Source: Verrucomicrobiota bacterium
GTDB taxonomy: Bacteria; Verrucomicrobiota; Verrucomicrobiia; Verrucomicrobiales; DEV007
Length of the DNA stretch: 39,696 nt
Direction of reading: 5' to 3'
Assembly (NCBI GenBank): GCA_030625775.1
Contig: DAOUQC010000044.1
Coordinates: 1 to 39,696 of the forward strand
The notes under the pieces were generated by a model. It was not told the DNA's origin and ran no database searches. It saw only the letters and a program-made list of their open reading frames with translations. Made by a program: the position numbers and the translations under genes. Below, one piece after another: positions 18,283-25,380 of this stretch. The number at the start of each line of letters is the position of its first letter. Position 1 is the first letter of the stretch.

Positions 18283-19386
18283 GTGTCAGATCCGGTCATC
18301 TCTTTCCTCACCGATTTGTTCAAGCAATACGGAGGCCGGATATCATTCGAACGCTTCATGCAGGAAGCACTCTATCATCCTGACTTTGGCTATTACACCG
18401 CCAACATTAACGCCGTCGGTGGCCTGCGAAGTGATTTCACCACCGCACCCGAACTCTCAGCCCTACCGGCAAAGGCCATTGCTACATGGATACTGGAAGA
18501 AGCTTCCCTCTCGCCCTTTTTGAATAATTCGAAACCCTTGCATGTCATCGAGGTGGGCGGTGGGGACGGATCGATGGCCCGCAGCATTTTTCAATCGTGG
18601 AATTGGTGGCAGCGGCGGAAAATCCGTTACCATCTGGTCGAAATTTCCCCATGCTTGCGTCAACGCCAGCAAGAGAACCTGCAAGCTTATCGCAATCGCT
18701 GCCAATGGCACAGTGCTATCAACTCTGCCCTCAAGGTAGCCAATGGCTGTGCTGTGGTATTTTCCAATGAATTGATCGATGCTTTCCCTGCCCTGGCACT
18801 TCGCTGGAATGGGGACCCGCAACAATGGGAAGAGATTCACCTGACATTTGCTCGGGAATCCGGACTACAGGAAGTTTTTGTTCCTCTGGGAAAAAGCCTT
18901 ACCCGCGAACTTCGGTGCTGGCATTCCGTGCTGAAGGAAGACAAACAAAGCTCCCTGCAAAACGGCGTTCGCAGAGAGTTACACCGCAGTGCCCACAGCT
19001 GGATGAAAGGCTGGATCGAGCAATTGCACCACGGCTCAATGTTGACCATCGACTACGGCAACCATTTGAGTCCACTCTATCACCGTCGGCCCGGAGGAAC
19101 TCTGAGAGCCTACTATCAACACCAGCGATTGAACGGAGCAGCACTCTACCAACGCTTCGGACGACAAGATCTCACCGCCGATGTAAACTTTACCGATCTG
19201 GAAAATTGGGGAGAACATTTCGGGTTTGAGCCGATTCGATTTGAATCCCTGAAGTCCTTCACCCATCGCTACGCGCCTCAAACCGATACAACTCCGCCTG
19301 CTGATCATTTTTCCAGCTCAAGCTTCGTAACTGACCCCTCTGGCAGCGGTGAAGCTTTTCAAACTCTTCTGCAACGCAAAGTGTAA
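18283..19386 (+). CDS. MidA/NDUFAF7-like SAM-dependent methyltransferase (DUF185)
   Basis: A 367-residue protein with a GTG start. YHPDFGYYTA and SDFTTAPELSA near residues 31-60 are the diagnostic N-terminal motifs. The SAM-binding loop is VIEVGGGDGSMA at about 88-99, and FSNELIDAFPA is the conserved downstream motif. Mitochondrial NDUFAF7 methylates an arginine in complex I; bacterial homologues are mostly uncharacterised. There is no complex I gene in the window. It follows the hexapeptide gene by 13 bases. Confidence 0.9.
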   Translation: MSDPVISFLTDLFKQYGGRISFERFMQEALYHPDFGYYTANINAVGGLRSDFTTAPELSALPAKAIATWILEEASLSPFLNNSKPLHVIEVGGGDGSMARSIFQSWNWWQRRKIRYHLVEISPCLRQRQQENLQAYRNRCQWHSAINSALKVANGCAVVFSNELIDAFPALALRWNGDPQQWEEIHLTFARESGLQEVFVPLGKSLTRELRCWHSVLKEDKQSSLQNGVRRELHRSAHSWMKGWIEQLHHGSMLTIDYGNHLSPLYHRRPGGTLRAYYQHQRLNGAALYQRFGRQDLTADVNFTDLENWGEHFGFEPIRFESLKSFTHRYAPQTDTTPPADHFSSSSFVTDPSGSGEAFQTLLQRKV

Positions 19387-19429
19387 ATTGACTTGCCTCT
19401 CTTAGCCTGCATGAACAAGTATAACGACC

Positions 19430-20155
19430 TTGCCACTGACCATTGTGACCTCTTCAAACTATCACCTTAATTCTCTGCCACCCGTGCCCGGAGCAACTCC
19501 CCCATCTCAGCCAGCACCAGGGCTAATAACAGATCGGCGGACACCTCGCACAGCAGTGATGAGCCTGCTTTGTGGCTTGATGGCCTTTTTCACAATCTTG
19601 ATTTTTGTGGGGGCTTTTTTTGCTATCATTGCGATCGTATCCGGCCATGTGGCCATCAACCGCATCCGCCATTCCTCCGGTCGCCTCGGTGGCGATGGAT
19701 TGGCAATGTCTGGAATCGTATTGGGTTATGTCGCTTTGGTGGGCACCTCCATTCTGATGCTACTGCTTGTGATTTCCTATCAACCGGCGGGTCGCTATCT
19801 GGTTCAATACCGCCAACAACAAAGCATGCGTCATGCCACACATCTTTATCTGGCAGCAGAATCCTATGCCCGCGATCATCGGGGGGCTTATCCAAAACAA
19901 TGGGAACACTTGACAGGGCGATACATTAATTCCCTCGAACTGGAAGATAATCTGCACAGTGTTTACTCTTTCAGTAAATCAAAACAACCCGCCTTCAAGT
20001 TGGTTCCGCACCAGAGACCCGTTCTGCCAGCAGTCTCAGCACAAGTTGTCGTCATTCAGGAAGTCGCTCCACCCCACATCGACTCCATCACCGTCGTCTA
20101 TGCCAATGGGAACACTGAATTAATCGCTAACCCGAACCGGAACTTCAATCCCTGA
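19430..20155 (+). CDS. DUF4190-type membrane protein
   Basis: A 241-residue protein with a Pro-rich cytoplasmic N-terminus and two membrane helices (residues about 44-75 and 88-118) separated by GHVAINRIRHSSGRLGGDG. That loop is the usual DUF4190 inter-helix sequence. The C-terminal roughly 120 residues (QQQSMRHATHLYLAAESYA, then GAYPKQWEHL) resemble a pilin-like/type II secretion G-like periplasmic fold. The start is uncertain: TTG at 19430 or in-frame GTG at 19445; a nearby ATG at 19411 is out of frame. Function unknown. Confidence 0.65.
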   Translation: MPLTIVTSSNYHLNSLPPVPGATPPSQPAPGLITDRRTPRTAVMSLLCGLMAFFTILIFVGAFFAIIAIVSGHVAINRIRHSSGRLGGDGLAMSGIVLGYVALVGTSILMLLLVISYQPAGRYLVQYRQQQSMRHATHLYLAAESYARDHRGAYPKQWEHLTGRYINSLELEDNLHSVYSFSKSKQPAFKLVPHQRPVLPAVSAQVVVIQEVAPPHIDSITVVYANGNTELIANPNRNFNP

Positions 20156-20159
20156 TTTT

Positions 20160-20190
20160 TAATTGATAAATGATAGTTGGTAATTGATAA
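20160..20190. repeat. Direct repeat TAATTGATAA upstream of lysA
   Basis: TAATTGATAA occurs at 20160-20169 and 20181-20190, 21 bases apart (two helical turns), ending 9 bases before the lysA ATG. The spacing could suit a regulator binding one DNA face, but the sequence is simple and AT-rich, so chance or slippage is equally possible. Confidence 0.4.
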
Positions 20191-20199
20191 TTGCTCCCC

Positions 20200-21507
20200 A
20201 TGCATTCATTTCACTATAACAATGGCAGCCTGCACTGTGAGGGTGTCGATCTTCAAGAACTCGCCAAACAGCACGGCACACCGCTGTATGTTTACAGCCA
20301 GGCAACCATCGTCGACCATTTCACCCGGCTCGATTCTGCGCTAAGCGAAGTGGATCATCTCGTTTGTTATGCTACCAAAGCAAATTCAAATCTTGCGGTA
20401 TTGAATCTGCTCGCCAAGCGCGGCGCTGGTTTTGACATCGTATCCGGCGGCGAACTATTCCGCATCATCCAAGCGGGCGGTGACCCATCAAAATGCACCT
20501 TTGCCGGAGTGGGCAAAGCTCGTGCTGAAATCCAATACGCCTTGGAGCAAGGTATTGGTTGTTTCAATGCCGAATCGGAGGCCGAAGTCCAACGGCTCAA
20601 TGACATCGCCGGCGAAATGGGAAAAAAAGCCCCTGTCGCCCTGCGAGTGAACCCTAATGTGGACGCCAAAACTCACAAATACATTTCCACTGGCAAAAGT
20701 GACAACAAATTTGGCATCAACTTCGAAAATATCCCCGACGCTTATGCTCGTGCGGCAGAACTGCCCAACATCACCCTGCGCGGAGTACAAATGCACATTG
20801 GATCACAACTCACTTCCGTTGATCCTTTTGTCGAAGCCGTCAAAAAAGTCACCCCCTTAGTCGAAGATCTAAAAAACAACTATGGCATCGAGTTTTTCTC
20901 CATCGGGGGTGGCATCGGCATCGTCTATGAAGACAGTCTCGCCAGCAACGAGCCTTCTTGGTGGTCACCGGATTCAGCGAGTGACGAGCAAGCCACACCC
21001 ATCACCATCGAAGCTTACGCCGAAGCACTGGTGCCTTTACTCAAACCGTTAGGTCTGACCATCTTCCTCGAACCCGGACGTTTGATCGCCGGCAACGCGG
21101 GTGTCCTACTGACTGAAGTGCTCTACGAAAAAAAGGGCAGCAGCAAAACTTTCGAAATCATCGATGCCGGCATGAACGATTTGATCCGCCCTGCTCTGTA
21201 TCAGGGGCACCACGACATCGTACCTGTGAAAGAACCCACCTCTGCAGAAACAACCCCCGTCGACATCGTCGGACCGGTTTGCGAAAGCGGTGATTTTTTT
21301 GCACAGGACAGAGAACTGCCCAAGCTAAGCGAAGGTGATGTGATCGCCGTGCTCAGTGCCGGAGCTTACGGTTTTGTCATGGCCTCCAATTACAACTCTC
21401 GCCCCTTCCCCGCAGAGATCCTCGTCGACGGGACAGAGTCACACGTGATCCGCAAACGCCAGACTTACGACGACCTGATCGCAGGGGAACTTATTCCTGG
21501 CTCTTAG
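20200..21507 (+). CDS. lysA: Diaminopimelate decarboxylase
   Basis: A PLP enzyme making L-lysine from meso-diaminopimelate. The ATG at 20200 is preferred over the TTG at 20191, giving 435 residues starting MHSFHYNNGSLHCEGVD. The PLP lysine is in CYATKANSN (about residue 60). GAGFDIVSGGEL, MHIGSQL, GGGIGI and FLEPGRLI follow in the expected order; VGPVCESGDFFAQDREL carries the active-site Cys of the adjacent subunit, and AGAYGFVMASNYN is near the end. Length is normal. It is convergent with the M23 peptidase gene, with 15 bases between stops. Confidence 0.96.
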   Translation: MHSFHYNNGSLHCEGVDLQELAKQHGTPLYVYSQATIVDHFTRLDSALSEVDHLVCYATKANSNLAVLNLLAKRGAGFDIVSGGELFRIIQAGGDPSKCTFAGVGKARAEIQYALEQGIGCFNAESEAEVQRLNDIAGEMGKKAPVALRVNPNVDAKTHKYISTGKSDNKFGINFENIPDAYARAAELPNITLRGVQMHIGSQLTSVDPFVEAVKKVTPLVEDLKNNYGIEFFSIGGGIGIVYEDSLASNEPSWWSPDSASDEQATPITIEAYAEALVPLLKPLGLTIFLEPGRLIAGNAGVLLTEVLYEKKGSSKTFEIIDAGMNDLIRPALYQGHHDIVPVKEPTSAETTPVDIVGPVCESGDFFAQDRELPKLSEGDVIAVLSAGAYGFVMASNYNSRPFPAEILVDGTESHVIRKRQTYDDLIAGELIPGS

Positions 21508-21522
21508 TTCCTGGCGCTTTGT

Positions 21523-23013
21523 TTATTCTCCCACCCTCACTTGCAGGTGATAGTTGGCGGTCTGGCCATTGGAATATTTGCGCTTCACCGTGACCACATA
21601 ATGGCCGGGTTTTTCAAAACGATGCTGGGTGATTGCATAACCATCCTCGGCGAGCTTGTTCTGATTTCCGTCTGAGTGCACACTGACTTTTCCCGAGCCA
21701 TCAGCAAAGTCCCAAATTTCATCACTCTCATCATCAGGAGCGGCTCCAAACGAACGAACTTTGAAAGTGACGGGGTCGCCCGGCTTGATTCCAAGGCTCG
21801 GCCAGTACGCAGCATGAAGGCCAATGGGGTATTTGTCAGGCTGCTCCTTTGAGATCACTTTGATTACTACAAAATCATAGTCGGTATTGCCTTCTTCATC
21901 GGTGACTTTCAAAGTCTCGTGAAAGAATCCCGGCCGTGGGTAGGTGTGCTCAACCCGAGCCCCCTGGGCATGGGTACCGTCTGAAAAGACCCATTCATAT
22001 TTTGCAATTTTCCCCTTGGCAATCCAGCTCTGCGATCCATCCAACACGGTAGATTCCCTCTCCATCAGCAACATCCCAGGCCGGGCATTGGCGAGTAGAC
22101 CGGGATGGTATTGGTTGATGTATGCCTGATGGAGAAAACCATAACCCGCTTGGGTGCCCCATTTGCCCGAAGGTTGGTGCGCCTTGATTTCAAAATGCAG
22201 ATGCGACCAGCCTCCACTGGCGCCCTTCTTGCCGAGCAAACCTATAGGATCACCTTGTTTGATACGGTCGCCGAGCTTGATCGTGTCTGCGATTTCATGG
22301 AGGTGGCTGTAACGATAATACCAACCACGTGAATCAAGCAGATAGACAACATCCCCTCGCTCCGCGACGGGACTGTTGCCATCCGCTTTCTCATGACCAG
22401 CAAGAACTTTTCCAGCAGTGGACACCACCAGCCCATCGGTCGCCGCGATCACCTGCGTCATTGCCTCCGTGCCGCCGATGTCGAGCCCGCTGTGGTAATA
22501 GATTTTCGGAAGAATCGACAAGCCGCCATCTACCGTTTCATTATCATACCAGGTTCCGGTAGCGAACCATCGCTGTTTAGCAGGATAGATGAAACTTCCC
22601 GGTTTGATCAGTGGAGATCCAGCAGGCCATAGACGAATTCGCGCCGTTTTATCGAGACCCCAGAAGGAAGGCGTTCCGTTACTGTTCAAGCCACTCGTCA
22701 CCGAGCAATCAACTTGCACCCTGCCAATCGTCTTCGGAAGGTTATACAGGCCGGATTGCACCGTTACGGGGCGGCCGTTGATCAGCAGAGAGACCTCTGC
22801 CATCCTCACCGCCTGGCGGATTGGATCACGACTTTCTTTCAATCCGATCATTTTAACTATAGCTTGGGACTTGTCGGACAGAGTAACAGCTTTCTCTTCA
22901 TTTAAATCCAGGTCCACCACCGTGACGAGTGCTCTGGCAGGTAGGGTTGCGGCTCCTGCCCATGACACCAGAACAGCAAACAACCATAATAAAAATACAT
23001 ATGGAGGTTTCAT
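21523..23013 (-). CDS. Secreted M23 (LytM-type) peptidase with two PKD-like domains
   Basis: A 496-residue protein with a signal peptide (residues 1 to about 21). The LytM core has His174 and Asp178 (YYHSGLDIGG) and HLHFE with His271/His273, the standard Zn ligand and catalytic pattern of peptidoglycan endopeptidases. All appear intact, so it is probably active. Residues about 305-400 (ESTVLDGSQSWIAKGKIAKY, HTYPRPGFFHETLKVTD) and about 405-495 (PVTFKVRS, HRFEKPGHYVVTVKR) are PKD-like beta domains. Placing PKD domains after the peptidase suggests wall or surface attachment. It diverges from the sigma-like gene. Confidence 0.9.
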   Translation of the reverse strand: MKPPYVFLLWLFAVLVSWAGAATLPARALVTVVDLDLNEEKAVTLSDKSQAIVKMIGLKESRDPIRQAVRMAEVSLLINGRPVTVQSGLYNLPKTIGRVQVDCSVTSGLNSNGTPSFWGLDKTARIRLWPAGSPLIKPGSFIYPAKQRWFATGTWYDNETVDGGLSILPKIYYHSGLDIGGTEAMTQVIAATDGLVVSTAGKVLAGHEKADGNSPVAERGDVVYLLDSRGWYYRYSHLHEIADTIKLGDRIKQGDPIGLLGKKGASGGWSHLHFEIKAHQPSGKWGTQAGYGFLHQAYINQYHPGLLANARPGMLLMERESTVLDGSQSWIAKGKIAKYEWVFSDGTHAQGARVEHTYPRPGFFHETLKVTDEEGNTDYDFVVIKVISKEQPDKYPIGLHAAYWPSLGIKPGDPVTFKVRSFGAAPDDESDEIWDFADGSGKVSVHSDGNQNKLAEDGYAITQHRFEKPGHYVVTVKRKYSNGQTANYHLQVRVGE

Positions 23014-23155
23014 GAGGAGGAATGTTCACCGCCCCGAAGATATCCGCAAGTGGGATGAATTGTGTAACTAAACCTTTGCCCTATGGCATCACAGCTGTAC
23101 ATTTCTTAACTGTGCTGCTCACACGATCTGGAAAACCCTCACTTTAAAACAAGTA

Positions 23156-23665
23156 GTGAACACAGTTAATCAATCAGCAGAAAAAATCGAAGCGCTCTTG
23201 CTGGAATTGCTTGAACCTCTGCGCTGCAATGACGACACCCTGCTGTACTTTGAAATTGACTGTCGAACGCTCGCCGAACCCATCTGGGAAAATTTTGTCG
23301 CTTCCCTCTCCCGGACAGAATTACGCGAATTAAAAAACTGGCCCATCATTGAAAAGACACTTTCGACTTTGGTCAGAAAGACCCTGGCCAGAGGGAACTC
23401 TTTCACGGAAGCTTCAGAGACAGATAGCAAACCTATACAAAACACCGACAAATCCCCACCGCAATCCCTTGGAATCTGGCTTGAACGACTTGTCGAAATG
23501 ATGCAGGGAATCGACCAGCGCGCCCTCCAGATTCTGGCTTTACGCCTGGAAAGTTTCGAAAACCGGGATATTTCCGAACAGCTCGAAACCGGGCTGCGTT
23601 GTGTGCAACAGATCAGTCAGGAAATGAAAATCGCCTGGAACAGCCCTGCTCCGCAAACTACTTGA
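23156..23665 (+). CDS. Short ECF-sigma-like protein preceding a kinase
   Basis: A 169-residue protein with a GTG start. Residues about 118-160 (DQRALQILALRLESFENRDI and following) match the sigma-70 region 4 helix-turn-helix style of kinase-linked ECF factors. The N-terminal half, where region 2 should contact core polymerase, has no recognisable DDxxQ/core-binding motif. It may be a degenerate sigma factor or an anti-/co-regulator built from region 4. The kinase ATG lies 4 bases after its stop, implying translational coupling. Confidence 0.55.
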   Translation: MNTVNQSAEKIEALLLELLEPLRCNDDTLLYFEIDCRTLAEPIWENFVASLSRTELRELKNWPIIEKTLSTLVRKTLARGNSFTEASETDSKPIQNTDKSPPQSLGIWLERLVEMMQGIDQRALQILALRLESFENRDISEQLETGLRCVQQISQEMKIAWNSPAPQTT

Positions 23666-23669
23666 TGCC

Positions 23670-25013
23670 ATGCTCGCCTCATTAATCGTAAAGTTTCAAG
23701 AAAAAGGAGAACGGGATGTCGATCGCTATGAAGCATGGACCGCCAGCCTGCTTCGTCTCCGGGAGGCTTTCAAACAGGGCAAAAACATCGGGATCGAAAA
23801 ACTACGCGACTTCCTTCAATACATTTCAGAAGACCAGCGTTCCGGCACCTTACAGGATCTGACCGCCGAACACCTGAAGCTCACCTGGCAGGAAAAACAG
23901 GGAAAGCTTTTGGAAGCATATTTCGAAGAATACGGTGAAGAATTCGAAGAACTGAATTCACCAGCCACAGTGCCTGTGGATTTGGTTGAAGACGAATTCC
24001 TGGCTCGCTACCAACAAGCTCACGGCGACTTTCCCTCGGTCGAAGAATACCAGCAACGCTTTCCCGGACGCAACGACATCATCGAACACCTTGAGAAGCG
24101 ATGTTTAGACAGAGGTCGCTACGTTAAGCTGAATATTATTGGGCGTGGAGCCATGGGAGATATATGGAGAGTTTATGATTGCCGCTCAAAAAATTTAATT
24201 GCCGTCAAGGAGAGCGATAGCAACGACAATCACCTGGGACTGGCCGAAGAATCAAGCATCACCTCTGAACTGGACCATCCCAGCATCATCACTTTACAAA
24301 CACTTCAGCAGGAAGACAGCACCGCCCCACCCTTGTATGGCATGACCTTAGTGGATGGACGGTCCCTGGCCCAGGAAATCGGAAAATACCACACACCCTC
24401 GGAGCATCTAAGCAAGGCTGACCGGCGGCAGCTCATGCAACAACTTCTGCAGATCCTGGTCGAAGTCTGTGAATCTCTCGAATACGCCCACAGCAAAGGC
24501 ATTTTGCACTGTGATTTGAAACCTGGAAACATCTTGCTTAGTGAAGACAATAAAGTAGCAATTATCGATTGGGGAATGGCAAAAATTATCACCAATAACA
24601 CGCCCTCTCCTGTTTCACATCACACCGTGATCGCTGGCACTCCGGAATACATGCCCCCGGAACAGGCCGATGGTTTTGCCGATACCAGAAGCGAAGTCTT
24701 TGGCCTTGGTGCAATCCTTTACCAAATCCTGACCGGTTCTCCACCGCACAAGTGGGACAATAGAGTTCCCCCGCCGGATTGGGCTCATCGCGTGAGACAA
24801 TCACAAATTGAGCAAGCCTCTGAAACCACCCGATCAACTCCCGCAGCTTTAAATGCTATTTGCAACAAAGCCCTGACTCAGAATCCGGAAATGCGCTACC
24901 AAACAGCGGCCGCGCTCGCCCAAGACATTAAAAACTACCTCAATGGCCAGGCAGTTTCAGTTTGGTCCGAAGCAATTCCCGCCAAAATATGGCGTAAATT
25001 GAGACGGCGATAA
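23670..25013 (+). CDS. Soluble Ser/Thr protein kinase (PASTA-less, non-RD)
   Basis: A 447-residue Hanks-type kinase. Residues 1-105 are charged and unassigned; about 108-133 (DEFLARYQQAHGDFPSVEEY) match the pre-kinase segment typical of planctomycete/verrucomicrobial kinases. The glycine loop is IGRGAMGDIWRV (157-168), the ATP lysine Lys180 (IAVKE), and the catalytic loop HCDLKPGN with Asp282. The HRD Arg is Cys281, making it a non-RD kinase; DFG reads DWG (300-302), followed by GTPEYMPPEQ. No transmembrane helix is present: the protein stops at KIWRKLRRR, where relatives usually enter their membrane segment. It is coupled to the upstream sigma-like gene. Confidence 0.93.
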   Translation: MLASLIVKFQEKGERDVDRYEAWTASLLRLREAFKQGKNIGIEKLRDFLQYISEDQRSGTLQDLTAEHLKLTWQEKQGKLLEAYFEEYGEEFEELNSPATVPVDLVEDEFLARYQQAHGDFPSVEEYQQRFPGRNDIIEHLEKRCLDRGRYVKLNIIGRGAMGDIWRVYDCRSKNLIAVKESDSNDNHLGLAEESSITSELDHPSIITLQTLQQEDSTAPPLYGMTLVDGRSLAQEIGKYHTPSEHLSKADRRQLMQQLLQILVEVCESLEYAHSKGILHCDLKPGNILLSEDNKVAIIDWGMAKIITNNTPSPVSHHTVIAGTPEYMPPEQADGFADTRSEVFGLGAILYQILTGSPPHKWDNRVPPPDWAHRVRQSQIEQASETTRSTPAALNAICNKALTQNPEMRYQTAAALAQDIKNYLNGQAVSVWSEAIPAKIWRKLRRR

Positions 25014-25044
25014 CTATCCCACGTCGATCTCTCCGGCCGGGATT

Positions 25045-25079
25045 CCTGCATAGGCAGGCGCTCTTATTTTGTTTATTTT
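25045..25079 (+). terminator. Possible rho-independent terminator of the kinase operon
   Basis: CCTGC (25045-25049) and GCAGG (25054-25058) form a short GC stem with a 4-base loop; a T-rich stretch (CTCTTATTTTGTTTATTTT) follows. The stem is only 5 bp, so strength is doubtful, but the location 31 bases after the kinase stop fits. Confidence 0.4.
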
Positions 25080-25138
25080 GTGCCGTATTTTGCCAAGGCC
25101 TTGACCCTGGGCATGATTTGTGAAATTATCCGCTAAAC

Positions 25139-25187
25139 CACAACATATTGTATCTTATATTAAACTCAAACCACTATATATTGTAGA
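25139..25187 (+). promoter_or_regulatory. Pair of NrdR-box-like operators
   Basis: CACAACATATTGTAT (box 1, from 25139) and CACTATATATTGTAG (box 2, from 25172) both resemble the NrdR consensus ACACwATATnTwGTGT. Their equivalent positions are 33 bases apart, close to three helical turns, the usual tandem arrangement for NrdR, the ATP-cone repressor of ribonucleotide reductase genes. The next gene is nrdD, about 194 bases downstream. No nrdR gene is in the window. Neither box is a perfect match. Confidence 0.6.
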
Positions 25188-25219
25188 AGCTTAATATAAA
25201 TTAACTATTCTCAGGCTTT

Positions 25220-25320
25220 TGTTTGATCAATAATCAGGAAGCCGGGCACAAACCCCAAACCCTGCCAGATGATCAAACACCATATTAATTTCTCGGGTGC
25301 AGTGAGACCAGTCTCACTGC
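25220..25320 (+). promoter_or_regulatory. Structured nrdD leader (candidate cis-regulatory RNA)
   Basis: TGTTTGATCA (25220-25229) and TGATCAAACA (25270-25279) are perfect 10-bp inverted copies. Between them CAGG (25235-25238) can pair with CCTG (25261-25264). A second hairpin follows: GCAGTGAGAC and GTCTCACTGC around a 2-base centre (25299-25320). The structure ends 60 bases before the nrdD start. It could be an RNA switch, an attenuator or DNA operators; the sequence alone does not decide. It was not recognised as a known riboswitch class. Confidence 0.4.
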
Positions 25321-25380
25321 AAAACTGCCACTTCCCGGGAGCTGTTTGCTTAGTAAATAATCCAATAAAAATAGACCCGA

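Larger units (their letters stand above)
25014..25380. other. 367-base nrdD upstream region
   Basis: This intergenic stretch holds, in order, a possible terminator for the sigma/kinase pair (25045-25079), two NrdR-box-like sites (25139-25187), a 10-bp inverted repeat with a 40-base loop (25220-25279) and a near-perfect hairpin (25299-25320). There is no credible ORF. It is unusually AT-rich around 25135-25205. Confidence 0.7.

Noticed and set aside
25223-25237. FNR-like site (TTGAT...ATCAG) upstream of nrdD
   Set aside because: The half-sites are 5 bases apart instead of 4 and the right half is imperfect; the bases are better explained by the 10-bp inverted repeat of the leader.
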